DNA of 64,000 nucleotides from Acidimicrobiales bacterium mtb01 (GTDB taxonomy: Bacteria; Actinomycetota; Acidimicrobiia; Acidimicrobiales; Ilumatobacteraceae), in contig NBNI01000005.1 in NCBI GenBank assembly GCA_004379135.1, positions 124,001-188,000 of the forward strand, given 5' to 3'. The notes beneath the pieces are model-generated. The model worked only from the letters and a program-made list of their open reading frames with translations, ran no database searches and had not been told where the DNA came from. The position numbers were made by a program, and so were the translations under genes. Of this stretch, positions 8,436-16,795 are shown piece by piece (position 1 is the first letter of the stretch; each line of letters begins with the position of its first letter).

Positions 8436-9980
8436 ATGAGCACCAACATCGGAAACCTCCTGGCCCGTCGCGCCCACGTCAACTCCGACATGGAGGCGCT
8501 CTTCGACGTCGCGGCCGATCGCCGCTACACCTACGCCGAACTCAACGCCGAGACCAACAAGGCGGCGCAACTGCTGGTTCGCTCCGGCGTGAAGAAGGGC
8601 GATCGAGTCGGCCTGCTGCTCATGAACTCGGCCGAGTACCTCACGGCCTTCTTCGCGACCGCGAAGTTGGGCGCCGTGATCGTACCGCTCAACTGGCGAC
8701 TGGTCGCCGATGAACTCGAGTTCATCCTGAAGGACTCAGGAACCACGGCGCTCGTGTTCGGTGGCGAGTTCGCGGCCACCGTGAGCGATCTGCAGTCGCG
8801 TGGTGCCAAGACCGACGTGAAGTCGTGGCTGTACGTCGGCGATTCGGCCAACAAACCCGGCTTCGCTCTCGACTACGCCGCGGAAGCGGCCAAGGAGAAG
8901 CCGATCGAGCCGCCGGTCACTGCATCGGGTGACGATCTCCTCTACATCATGTACACGTCGGGGACCACCGGTCTCCCGAAGGGTGTGATGCACTCGCACA
9001 ACACGCAGTACTGGGCGTTGTCGACGATGTGCACCACGGCCGATCTCGCGCAGGGCGACCGCTACATCAACCCGATGCCGATGTTCCACGTCGGCGCGCT
9101 CACGCCGGCCCTCGGCACGATCTTCGTGGGCTGCACCCACGTTCTCATGCGCGCGTTCGATCCGAACAAGGTGTGGGAGCTCATCGACTCCGAGCGCATC
9201 AACAACGGCCTTCTCGTTCCGGCGATGCTCCAGTTCATGCTGCTCGTGCACGACCCAGCCAAGCACAAGCACGAGCACGTGCGTTGGCTGCTCACTGGTG
9301 CGGCTCCCGTCCCGGTCCCGCTCATCGAGGCGTATTACAAGCTCGGCATCGAGATCAGCCAGGTGTACGGCCTCACCGAGACTTGCGGCCCGGCTTGCGT
9401 CACGTCACCGGCCGACGCGCTGTCGAAGGCCGGATCCACCGGCAAGAGTTTCTTCCTCACCGACGTGAAGGTGGTTCGGCCCGACGGAACCGAGTGCGCG
9501 CCGAACGAGTCGGGCGAGGTTCTGGTGCGCGGTGGCCACATCATGCTCGGCTACTGGAACCGACCCGACGCCACCGCCGACTCGTTGAAGGACGGCTGGT
9601 TGCACACCGGCGACGGCGCGATCATGGACGAAGAGGGGTACGTCTACATCCAGGACCGGATCAAGGACATGATCATCTCCGGTGGCGAGAACGTCTATCC
9701 GGCCGAGATTGAGAACGTGATCATGGGTCATCCCGGTGTCACCGAGACCGCCGTCATCGGTATTCCGTCGCAGAAGTGGGGCGAGTCGCCGCTGGCGATC
9801 GTCGTGAAGAAGGATCCCAACGTGACCGAGGCCGACATCCTCGCGCACTGCGAGGGCAAGCTCGCGCGCTTCAAGCAGCCGGTCGCGGTTCGCTTCGTGG
9901 ATGTGGTGCCACGTAATCCTTCGGGCAAGGCTCTGAAGAAGGATCTGCGCGTGCAGTTCAAAGATGTTGTCGGCCCCTGA
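8436..9980 (+). CDS. Acyl-CoA synthetase (fatty-acid/carboxylate-CoA ligase, ANL superfamily)
   Basis: A 514-residue AMP-forming ligase that activates a carboxylic acid to its acyl-CoA through an acyl-adenylate. The P-loop Y-T-S-G-T-T-G-L-P-K-G is near residue 170, the adenine motif YGLTETCG near 310, the hinge LHTGDGA near 388 and the C-terminal catalytic lysine in NPSGKALKKDL. Length and motifs fit medium/long-chain or aromatic CoA ligases; chain-length preference cannot be read. Its last 17 bases overlap the next gene. Confidence 0.93.
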   Translation: MSTNIGNLLARRAHVNSDMEALFDVAADRRYTYAELNAETNKAAQLLVRSGVKKGDRVGLLLMNSAEYLTAFFATAKLGAVIVPLNWRLVADELEFILKDSGTTALVFGGEFAATVSDLQSRGAKTDVKSWLYVGDSANKPGFALDYAAEAAKEKPIEPPVTASGDDLLYIMYTSGTTGLPKGVMHSHNTQYWALSTMCTTADLAQGDRYINPMPMFHVGALTPALGTIFVGCTHVLMRAFDPNKVWELIDSERINNGLLVPAMLQFMLLVHDPAKHKHEHVRWLLTGAAPVPVPLIEAYYKLGIEISQVYGLTETCGPACVTSPADALSKAGSTGKSFFLTDVKVVRPDGTECAPNESGEVLVRGGHIMLGYWNRPDATADSLKDGWLHTGDGAIMDEEGYVYIQDRIKDMIISGGENVYPAEIENVIMGHPGVTETAVIGIPSQKWGESPLAIVVKKDPNVTEADILAHCEGKLARFKQPVAVRFVDVVPRNPSGKALKKDLRVQFKDVVGP

Positions 9981-11121
9981 GCCCTCCGACATCTTCGACG
10001 TCGTCATCCTTGGCTGCGGCGGCCTCGGTTCGGCCGTCGCGCATGAACTGACCTCCCGAGGCCTGCGGGTCGTCGGATTCGATCACTTCGCCCGCGCGCA
10101 CGATCGCGGCAGCTCGCACGGCACCGAGCGCATCGTGCGCACCGCGTACACCGACGAGATGTACGCGTGGCTGGGCGCCGAATCGATCGAGGCGTGGAGG
10201 AGCCTCGATGGGGTGGCGGGCGGCGGTCTGCTGCGCCTCGGCGGCGGCATCGACTTCGGCATCGCCGCCGAACTCGAAGAGATCGAACGCAGTTGTCGAG
10301 CAGCGGGTATGCCGGTCGAGACGCTGGACGCCTTGGAGGCCCGGAAGCGGTTCCCCGGTTTTCGCTTCACCACTCCGGTGTTATGGCAGCCGGTCTGCGG
10401 AACCGTGAACGCCGACGCCGCGTTGCGCCTCTTCCAGGATCGTGCGCTGGCCGCGGGGGCCGATCTGCACTTCTCCGAACCGGTACGCGGGGTGTCGAAC
10501 GACGGCGATCTCGTGACGGTGCACACGGCCGTTCGAACGATTCGTGCTCGTCGCGCGGTGTTCACGATGGGGGCGTGGGCCGACCGTCTCCTGGGTTCAC
10601 TGCTGCAACGAGTGGACGGCGGGCCGGAGTTCGCGAGCGGAATCCCCGCGCTCACCGTCACCGACGAGCAGGTCTTCTTCTTCCGACCGGTCATCGACAC
10701 GTCCTGGCCCACGTTCATCCGACGCGACGTGCCCGAGTACTACGGATTGCCGACGCCCGACGGCCGCTTGAAGGCCGGTGGCCACTACACCGGTCGCCCG
10801 ATCGACCCCGACATTCGGTCCGAGCCCGATTTCGATGCGCGGGTAGCCGTGAGCGAATGGATGCGCGAGAACGTTCCGGGTGTCGATCCCGAACCGCTCT
10901 CGGTCACGACGTGCTTGTACGCGTCGTATCCCGACGAGGACTTCCTCATCGATGGGGTCGGCAACGTGGTGGTTGGTGTCGGCTTGGGCGGCCACGGCTT
11001 CAAGTTCCTGCCCGTGCTCGCGCGCAGGGTGGCCGACCTCGTGGAGGGTGTCGCGTGGGTCGACAACCCTTTCACCCTGCATCGCACGGCTCGTAGTGTG
11101 GGCCCGTCGGGTCACAAGTGA
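9964..11121 (+). CDS. FAD-dependent oxidoreductase, monomeric sarcosine oxidase-like
   Basis: A 385-residue flavoprotein of the MSOX/SolA family, which oxidises N-methyl groups of secondary or tertiary amino acids with O2 to yield formaldehyde and H2O2. The N-terminal dinucleotide fold G-C-G-G-L-G is followed by the family's S-S-H-G motif. Cys317, in T-T-C-L-Y, matches the residue that binds FAD covalently, and G-G-H-G-F-K-F near the C-terminus is conserved. The ATG lies inside the end of the acyl-CoA ligase gene, suggesting translational coupling. The exact amine is unknown. Confidence 0.88.
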   Translation: MLSAPEPSDIFDVVILGCGGLGSAVAHELTSRGLRVVGFDHFARAHDRGSSHGTERIVRTAYTDEMYAWLGAESIEAWRSLDGVAGGGLLRLGGGIDFGIAAELEEIERSCRAAGMPVETLDALEARKRFPGFRFTTPVLWQPVCGTVNADAALRLFQDRALAAGADLHFSEPVRGVSNDGDLVTVHTAVRTIRARRAVFTMGAWADRLLGSLLQRVDGGPEFASGIPALTVTDEQVFFFRPVIDTSWPTFIRRDVPEYYGLPTPDGRLKAGGHYTGRPIDPDIRSEPDFDARVAVSEWMRENVPGVDPEPLSVTTCLYASYPDEDFLIDGVGNVVVGVGLGGHGFKFLPVLARRVADLVEGVAWVDNPFTLHRTARSVGPSGHK

Positions 11122-11142
11122 CCGGATTGTCTGGGGGAAATC

Positions 11143-12351
11143 ATGATCACTGCTGACGACATCGATCTCGTATCGCCCGAAACGTTCGCCACACGTGGCC
11201 ACCCGTGGGAGCAGTACACGTGGTTGCGTGCGAACGCACCGGTGTTCTGGCATCGCGAGGATCCGGCCAGCGGGCCCGGTTTCTGGGCCATCACCAAGCA
11301 CGAGGACGTGAAGTTCATCAGCCGCACTCCGAAGCTCTTCAGCTCGTGGGAGAAGGGCGTGATGCTTCCCGATCCCGACGAGGCCAATCTGTACGCGGGT
11401 CGCCAGATGATGCTCAACATGGACCCGCCGCAGCACGATCGCTTCAAGTTGCTTGTGAGTCGTGGGTTCACTCCGAAGAACGCCCCGCTCCTGCGGCCGC
11501 GCATCGAGGAGCTCGCGCGCGAAATCGTCGACTCCGTGATCGCCAAGGGGAGTTGCGACTTCGTGAGCGAGATCGCCGGCCGTCTTCCTTCCGGCCTGAT
11601 CGCCGAACTGATGGGAATGCCGCGTGCCGACGGCGAGCGCCTCTACGACCTCACCGAGATCATGCACACCAACGACGACGCGATCGCGCCGCCCGAGGTG
11701 AAGATGGCGGCCATCGGTGAGATGCTCGGTTACGCACAGTCGGTCGCCGACCACAAGCGCGGTAATCCGGGCGACGATCTGGCCACCGTACTCGTCAACG
11801 CCGAGGTCGACGGCGATCGTCTCACCGACCCCGAGTTCCAGTGGTTCTTCCTGCTGCTCGTGAACGCGGGCGGCGACACCACGCGCAATCTCCTCGCGGC
11901 CGGCATGCAGTTGCTCTTCGAGCATCCCGATCAGCGCGAGCGTCTCATGAGCGACGTCGACGGTCTGCTCGGCACCGCCATCGAGGAGATGCTGCGCTTC
12001 ACGAGTCCGGTGTCGCACTTCAAGCGGACCGTGATGGAAGACATCGAGATCCGCGGTCAGAAGATCAAGAAGGGCGACCGCGTCGTCATGTTCTACGGGG
12101 CGGCTAATCGCGACGAGGACGTGTTCGCCGATCCCGATGTGTTCGACGTTGGCCGCGATCCCAATCCGCACGTCGCCTTCGGAGCCGGCGGACCACATCT
12201 CTGCCTCGGAATGCACGTCGCCCGCGTCGAACTGGCCGTGATGTTCCGCGAGGTGCTGATGCGCATGCCGCGAATGGAGCCGGGCGGCCCGGTGGAGCGG
12301 ATGCACTCGAGTTTCATCGCCGGCATCCACGCGATGCCCGTGCGCTTCTGA
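11143..12351 (+). CDS. Cytochrome P450
   Basis: Soluble bacterial P450 of 402 residues. The I-helix oxygen-activation motif A-G-G-D-T-T, the K-helix E-E-M-L-R and the heme loop F-G-A-G-G-P-H-L-C-L-G with thiolate ligand Cys354 are all present. No membrane anchor, so it needs separate ferredoxin partners, which are not adjacent. Related actinobacterial CYPs hydroxylate steroids, fatty acids or terpenes; the substrate here is not deducible. A strong Shine-Dalgarno (GGGGGAA) precedes the ATG. Confidence 0.95.
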   Translation: MITADDIDLVSPETFATRGHPWEQYTWLRANAPVFWHREDPASGPGFWAITKHEDVKFISRTPKLFSSWEKGVMLPDPDEANLYAGRQMMLNMDPPQHDRFKLLVSRGFTPKNAPLLRPRIEELAREIVDSVIAKGSCDFVSEIAGRLPSGLIAELMGMPRADGERLYDLTEIMHTNDDAIAPPEVKMAAIGEMLGYAQSVADHKRGNPGDDLATVLVNAEVDGDRLTDPEFQWFFLLLVNAGGDTTRNLLAAGMQLLFEHPDQRERLMSDVDGLLGTAIEEMLRFTSPVSHFKRTVMEDIEIRGQKIKKGDRVVMFYGAANRDEDVFADPDVFDVGRDPNPHVAFGAGGPHLCLGMHVARVELAVMFREVLMRMPRMEPGGPVERMHSSFIAGIHAMPVRF

Positions 12352-12357
12352 ACGCGC

Positions 12358-12765
12358 CTAGTCGTCCTCGCCCGGGAACGTGTAGTGGACGTCGCTGGAC
12401 TTGTCGCGGCCGAACACGTACAACAAGCGGAGCGGCTCGTCGCCCGTGTTGCGCGCGAAGTGCTCGACATCGGCCGGTATCCACACGGCCGATCCCACCG
12501 CGACGGCGGTTGGTCTTCCATCGACGACGACTTCGCCCCGGCCGCCGACGATGAAGTAGAGCTCGGCGGCGTCGTGGTGGTGACCGCGCGGGGGAGAGGC
12601 CGATCCGACCGGAATTTCGGCCACTCCGGCGGTGATGTCGTGCGTGGGGGTCGTGTCGCCGCCGAAGAGTTCCCACCAGGTGACCGTTCCGCGCGTGGGC
12701 GACGACCAGGACTCGGTGGGGCAGTCGGCGATGGTGCGGAAGACGGCGTGACGTCGGTCGGACAT
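12358..12765 (-). CDS. Cupin-domain protein
   Basis: A single-domain cupin of 135 residues. The first metal motif reads G-H-H-H-D-A-A-E-L-Y-F (about 69-79) and the second ends with V-E-H-F-A-R-N, giving His/His/Glu/His ligands. A C-terminal tail (GRDKSSDVHYTFPGEDD) extends past the barrel. Function unknown; it could be a small dioxygenase or isomerase. Start fixed by TACGGT six bases upstream. Lies in opposite orientation between the P450 and acyl-CoA dehydrogenase genes. Confidence 0.82.
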   Translation of the reverse strand: MSDRRHAVFRTIADCPTESWSSPTRGTVTWWELFGGDTTPTHDITAGVAEIPVGSASPPRGHHHDAAELYFIVGGRGEVVVDGRPTAVAVGSAVWIPADVEHFARNTGDEPLRLLYVFGRDKSSDVHYTFPGEDD

Positions 12766-12771
12766 GGGCGC

Positions 12772-12777
12772 ACCGTA
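12772..12777 (-). promoter_or_regulatory. Putative leaderless -10 element (TACGGT) of the cupin gene
   Basis: Minus-strand TACGGT is six bases before the ATG at 12765. Confidence 0.45.
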
Positions 12778-12824
12778 CCGGCTCGGATGGGACCGGGTCG
12801 GCGGACCGATGGCACAATGACGCC

Positions 12825-14042
12825 ATGAGCACCGCGACCGAAGACACCCTTTCCCCGCAGGAGGCCGAGGCGTTCCGCGCCAAGGTCCGCGACTTCCTCG
12901 CCAAGAACGCCAGTGGCAACATGCGCGACGGCAACTCTGTTGGCGTGGGCCGCGAGTTCCAGGCGAAGCTGGCCGAGGCCGGACTGGCCGGACTCATCTA
13001 CCCGAAGGAGTACGGCGGCGCCGGGCTCACGCGCGCGCACGAGCGCGTCTATCGCGAGGAGTACGGCAAGTTCCCCGACATGACGTTCGAGTACGTCATC
13101 AGCCACGGCATGTGCCTGCCGGTGCTCAACCAGTTCGGAACCGAGGACCAGAAGCGCACGTTCATGCCCGACAACATCTCGGGTCGCACCATCTGGTGCC
13201 AGATGTTCTCCGAACCGGGCGCGGGTTCCGACGTGGCGAGCCTGCAGACCAAGGCCGAACTCGATGGTGACGAGTGGGTCATCAACGGCCAGAAGGTCTG
13301 GACCACGCTCGCTCACGTGAGCGACTACGGCGTGGTGATCGCACGCACCAACCCCGATGCGCCGAAGCACGCCGGCATCTCGATGTTCATCCTCGACATG
13401 CGGGCCAAGGGCGTCGAGATCCGCCCCATCCACCAGATCGACGGCGGCAAGCACTTCAACGAGATCTTCCTCACCGACGTCCGCATCCCCAAGTCGTGGT
13501 TGCTCGGCGAGTTGAACAACGGCTGGAACCAGGCCACTGCCATGCTCATGTTCGAGCGCGTGGCCATCGGCACCGGTTCGTCCAGCGGTGTCACGCACAC
13601 GTTGGCCGACGGCCTCATCGAAGTCGCCAAGAAGAACGGCAAGATCTCCGATCCGGTGGTTCGTCAGGATCTCATGCGCATCTACAGCGAAGAGACCGCG
13701 AAGTCCCTGGTCGCCATGCGCACACGCGCCGAGATGAAGGCCGGTCGTGTGCCGGGTCCCGGCGGTTCGCTCGGCAAGTTGCACGGATCGCGTATCTCGT
13801 GGATGAGCCGTCCGCTCATCAGTCGACTCGTCGGCCCCGACACCGACGCGTGGGAGACCGAGGGTTCGCGTGGTGAGGCGTGGGCGCGTCGGTTGCTCAA
13901 CAGTTTTCAGTCGGGCATCGCCGGCGGAACCGATGAGATCCAGAAGAACATCATCGGCGATCGCGTGCTCGGGCTTCCGCGCGAGCCGATGATCGACAAG
14001 GACGTGCCCTTCAAGGACCTGAGGGTCGGTACGCAACGCTGA
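12825..14042 (+). CDS. Acyl-CoA dehydrogenase
   Basis: A 405-residue FAD-dependent dehydrogenase that introduces a double bond at C2-C3 of an acyl-CoA. The FAD/substrate segment CQMFSEPGAGSDVASLQT matches the family signature, followed by W-V-I-N-G-Q-K-V-W-T. The C-terminal helical bundle ends with G-T-D-E-I-Q-K-N-I-I-G-D-R. The sequence resembles the branched/steroid side-chain (FadE) type more than short-chain enzymes. A -10-like CACAAT lies six bases before the ATG. The stop overlaps the next ATG by one base. Confidence 0.93.
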   Translation: MSTATEDTLSPQEAEAFRAKVRDFLAKNASGNMRDGNSVGVGREFQAKLAEAGLAGLIYPKEYGGAGLTRAHERVYREEYGKFPDMTFEYVISHGMCLPVLNQFGTEDQKRTFMPDNISGRTIWCQMFSEPGAGSDVASLQTKAELDGDEWVINGQKVWTTLAHVSDYGVVIARTNPDAPKHAGISMFILDMRAKGVEIRPIHQIDGGKHFNEIFLTDVRIPKSWLLGELNNGWNQATAMLMFERVAIGTGSSSGVTHTLADGLIEVAKKNGKISDPVVRQDLMRIYSEETAKSLVAMRTRAEMKAGRVPGPGGSLGKLHGSRISWMSRPLISRLVGPDTDAWETEGSRGEAWARRLLNSFQSGIAGGTDEIQKNIIGDRVLGLPREPMIDKDVPFKDLRVGTQR

Positions 14043-14902
14043 TGCGTCTGCATCAGATCTGGATCTACCCGGTCAAGTCGATGGTCGGGGGCACGGTCGA
14101 TGCGGCCGAACTCGACGAGCTTGGTGTCGTCGGTGATCGGATCTGGGCAGTGCGCGATCTCGAACGCGGTGGAATCCGCGGGGCGAAGAAGATCGGCGGA
14201 CTCATGCGCCTGGCCGCTCGTCGCGTCGATGGTGCGGCGCGCGGAAACGACGATGTCGTCGAGATTGCGTTGCCCGATGGTCGAACGGTGCGAACCGACG
14301 ATGCGTCGGTTCACCAACTCATCAGCGAGGCGGTGGGGCAGCCGGTTCGCCTCGAGTCGTTGGCACCGGCGACCGATCTCGATCACTATCGTCGCGGCGC
14401 CCCCGACTCCGACGACATCATCGCCGAGTTGCGCGGAGTGTTCGGACGCACCGAGGACGAGCCGTTGCCCGATCTCGCGCAATTCCCGCCCGAGGTGATG
14501 GAGTTCGAGTCGCCACCCGGCACGTACTACGACTGCTGGCCGTTGATGGTCATGAGCACGTCGGCGTTGCGCGCGTTGGGGGAGGCTCTTCCCGATTCGG
14601 TGGTCGACGTGACGCGATTCCGGCCGAGTCTCGTGATCGACACTGGGGAAGAACCGGGTCATCCCGAGTTCGGCTGGACCGGTCGACGCGCGCGAATCGG
14701 CGGTGCCGAGATCGAGTTCTTGGGGCCGTGTCCGCGCTGTGTGATGGTCACGCGTGCGGTGGGCAAGGACGTGCCCGAGGATCGCGCGGTGTTGCGGTAC
14801 GTGGTGCGCGATCTCGATCAGAACGTGGGTGCGTACGCGCGTGTCGTGAAGCCCGGCCCCATCACCCCCGGCGCCCCCCTCACCTGGTCTTCTGGTGACT
14901 GA
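14042..14902 (+). CDS. MOSC domain protein (molybdenum-cofactor-binding type)
   Basis: A 286-residue protein with an N-terminal MOSC_N beta-barrel (about 1-110) and a C-terminal MOSC domain, as in the mARC/YcbX group that reduces N-hydroxylated compounds. The conserved G-P-C-P-R-C segment places the putative molybdenum-ligating cysteines at 230 and 233. The reading frame ends inside repeat copy A: the last four residues S-S-G-D and the TGA come wholly or partly from the repeat, so the C-terminus has probably been reshaped by it. Confidence 0.85.
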   Translation: MRLHQIWIYPVKSMVGGTVDAAELDELGVVGDRIWAVRDLERGGIRGAKKIGGLMRLAARRVDGAARGNDDVVEIALPDGRTVRTDDASVHQLISEAVGQPVRLESLAPATDLDHYRRGAPDSDDIIAELRGVFGRTEDEPLPDLAQFPPEVMEFESPPGTYYDCWPLMVMSTSALRALGEALPDSVVDVTRFRPSLVIDTGEEPGHPEFGWTGRRARIGGAEIEFLGPCPRCVMVTRAVGKDVPEDRAVLRYVVRDLDQNVGAYARVVKPGPITPGAPLTWSSGD

Positions 14903-14935
14903 AAGTCACCGTATAGGTGACTAAGTCGCACCAGA
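14891..14935 (+). repeat. 45-bp double-hairpin repeat, copy A
   Basis: One of four copies of a 45-bp element that starts TCTGGTGACTG and ends GTCGCACCAGA. The ends are complementary (TCTGGTG...CACCAGA), the left half folds as GGTGACT-GAA-AGTCACC, and an inner GTCACC-GTATA-GGTGAC stem is the alternative fold. This copy differs from C and D at one base and lies between convergent genes. It contains the stop codon of the MOSC gene. Confidence 0.9.
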
Positions 14936-14953
14936 TTCTGGTGGTCGAAGCAC

Positions 14954-15832
14954 TCAGCTCCCGAGCGTGAACGTCATCAGGTCGCGACCGACGGTCACCC
15001 GACCCGTGTAGCCGCCCTCGCGGACATCCTTTTCGAACTTCGCTTCGTCTTCGGGCGTGCCGGGTTGTGGAATCAGATGGGTGAGCACGAGATGTGGAAC
15101 GCCGAGGCGCTGCGCCATCTCGCCCAACTTCACGGTGTCGGCGTGGTAACTGAAGATCGTCTCGAAAACCGTGCCGGCGATCTGCTTGCTCATGGCCGTG
15201 CTGCGATAGGCTTCGTGCACGAGGATCTGCGCACCTTCGGCCAGCGACTCGACTTCGCCGCACACGCGGGTGTCGCCCGAGATCACCACGGCGCCGGCGG
15301 GCGTGTCGACGCGGTAGGCCACGGCGTCGGGAACCGGCTCGTGGTGAACGCCGATCGAAGTGACGGTGATGCCGAACCTCTCGTCGCGCCACACGGTCTG
15401 CGGCTCGAACGACGCATCGAACACCCGGATGTCGATGGAAGGATGTGGCGCTCCGGTGTGTTCCATGCGCACTTCGATGTCGTCGTCGTAGATGTCGAAC
15501 ATGCGGCGGGCGAAGCGGGCGGCTCCGCCCTCGGGTGTGACGATCACCAACGGACCCGTCTTGTGCAATTGCTGCTGGATCCAGCGCGTGAGGGCAACGT
15601 CGGGCAGATCGAGGAGGTGGTCGCTGTGCAGATGGGTGAGGAACATCGCCGCGAGATGGGAAGCCGGCGACCCGGCTTCCACCAACCGGATCGTGGTGCC
15701 GCGGCCGGCGTCGAACTGCAAGCCGACGGTGGTATCGCCATCGCGATATCGAATGAGCGTGCCGGCGCCGGCTCGCCCGGGTGCCGGATGCGGAACTCCG
15801 GTTCCGGTCAGGACGACGTCGAGAGCACTCAT
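14954..15832 (-). CDS. MBL-fold metallo-hydrolase (RNase Z-like)
   Basis: A 292-residue metallo-beta-lactamase-fold hydrolase with motif T-H-L-H-S-D-H-L-L-D (about 65-74), later ligands in SGDTRVC and a final His in L-V-L-T-H-L-I-P. The layout matches the RNase Z/ElaC-like group, but the long tRNA-binding exosite arm is not evident, so it is more likely an esterase or phosphodiesterase-like relative. The ATG overlaps the stop of the upstream dioxygenase gene (ATGA), so the two are co-translated. Confidence 0.85.
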   Translation of the reverse strand: MSALDVVLTGTGVPHPAPGRAGAGTLIRYRDGDTTVGLQFDAGRGTTIRLVEAGSPASHLAAMFLTHLHSDHLLDLPDVALTRWIQQQLHKTGPLVIVTPEGGAARFARRMFDIYDDDIEVRMEHTGAPHPSIDIRVFDASFEPQTVWRDERFGITVTSIGVHHEPVPDAVAYRVDTPAGAVVISGDTRVCGEVESLAEGAQILVHEAYRSTAMSKQIAGTVFETIFSYHADTVKLGEMAQRLGVPHLVLTHLIPQPGTPEDEAKFEKDVREGGYTGRVTVGRDLMTFTLGS

Positions 15833-16692
15833 CCGCGCGCGATGTTGGGAGCGACGCTGCCGTCGCCTCCGAAGGACGACACTCCACTGGCTCCCGACAA
15901 CAGTGCCATCGGGTCGCGTACGTCGTCGACGTAGCCGAGTGCGTACGCACCCATGGAGTAGCCGGCCAACTTCTGGATGCCGGGCGGCAGGTGTCGCGCA
16001 ACATCGGGCGGGCACGACAGGTACTGGTTCTCCTCCTGACGCAACCAGCCGAGTACATAGTCGACGTTCAAAGCACGACGGACACGAGTCGATCGATTGG
16101 CTCCGCCACCATGAATCGTGCGCCCCGAGTACAACACGATCGAACCCTTGGGCATCACCGCCTGAACCACACGGTGTTCATCGGCCACCGACTCGCGCGG
16201 ATCGAGCAGCGAGTTGGGGATGATGCGCGTCGCACCGTTCTCCTCGGTGAAGTCGTCGAGGGCCCAGATGGTGGAGACCTCGACGTCCATCTCAGGCGGA
16301 AAGGGGAAGAAGTCGAAGCACCACTGATCGCGATGCAGAGGTTGCGCCGGCGAGTCGGGCCCGATTGCGATGATCTGCGTGAGGTGCAGTTGGTAATTGG
16401 TGGCGTTCGGCCCGAGCACGGCATCGACCGCGCCGAGAACGAGTGGATGGGCGATGAACTCCTGGCTCGCGCGCGAGCGCGCCAGGAGTGCGCCGGTTCG
16501 CGTGGTTCGACGCCCCGAGAAGTCGTCCGCCCCGTTCGGTGTGGCCGCGATGTACGGACCCATTTCGTCGAGGAGCCGGTCGACCGTCGACTCCGGCACG
16601 AGACGTTCGATGATGGCCGCGCCCACCGACGTGATGGCCGCTGCCACCTCGGAAGCGGGTGTCGACGGAGTGAAACGGGGAATCTCGTTCAT
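15829..16692 (-). CDS. Phytanoyl-CoA dioxygenase family protein (PhyH-like)
   Basis: A 287-residue Fe(II)/2-oxoglutarate-dependent dioxygenase. The facial triad fits L-H-R-D-Q-W (HxD, about 135-140) and the distal His in T-I-H-G-G-G-A-N, with an Arg shortly after for 2-oxoglutarate. The family hydroxylates acyl-CoAs or small metabolites. The ATG at 16692 is preferred over a GTG at 16701 because TACCGT at 16700-16705 would be the promoter of a leaderless mRNA and overlaps that GTG. Divergent from the GntR gene, with repeat copy B between the two promoters. Confidence 0.85.
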   Translation of the reverse strand: MNEIPRFTPSTPASEVAAAITSVGAAIIERLVPESTVDRLLDEMGPYIAATPNGADDFSGRRTTRTGALLARSRASQEFIAHPLVLGAVDAVLGPNATNYQLHLTQIIAIGPDSPAQPLHRDQWCFDFFPFPPEMDVEVSTIWALDDFTEENGATRIIPNSLLDPRESVADEHRVVQAVMPKGSIVLYSGRTIHGGGANRSTRVRRALNVDYVLGWLRQEENQYLSCPPDVARHLPPGIQKLAGYSMGAYALGYVDDVRDPMALLSGASGVSSFGGDGSVAPNIARG

Positions 16693-16699
16693 GGAAGGC

Positions 16700-16705
16700 A
16701 CGGTA
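16700..16705 (-). promoter_or_regulatory. Putative leaderless -10 element (TACCGT) of the PhyH-like gene
   Basis: Minus-strand TACCGT is seven bases before the ATG at 16692. Confidence 0.45.
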
Positions 16706-16727
16706 GTTGTGGGTCGTGAGGTCGGAA

Positions 16728-16772
16728 TCTGGTGCGACTTCGTCCCCTAGGCGGTGACTTTCAGTCACCAGA
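16728..16772 (-). repeat. 45-bp double-hairpin repeat, copy B (inverted)
   Basis: Same element as copy A in opposite orientation, with three substitutions relative to copies C and D, all in the central region. The flank CCTGAGGA at its 5' end is shared with copy D. It lies between the divergent putative promoters of the PhyH-like and GntR genes. Confidence 0.88.
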
Positions 16773-16781
16773 TCCTCAGGT

Positions 16782-16795
16782 TAATCTATAGATTA
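16782..16795 (+). promoter_or_regulatory. 14-bp perfect palindrome over the GntR promoter and start codon
   Basis: TAATCTATAGATTA is a perfect 14-bp palindrome whose last base is the A of the GntR ATG. Its first six bases, TAATCT, match the TAnnnT -10 element seen elsewhere, seven bases before the start codon. A bound regulator would cover both the promoter and the leaderless start, so this is a likely autoregulatory operator. Confidence 0.6.
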
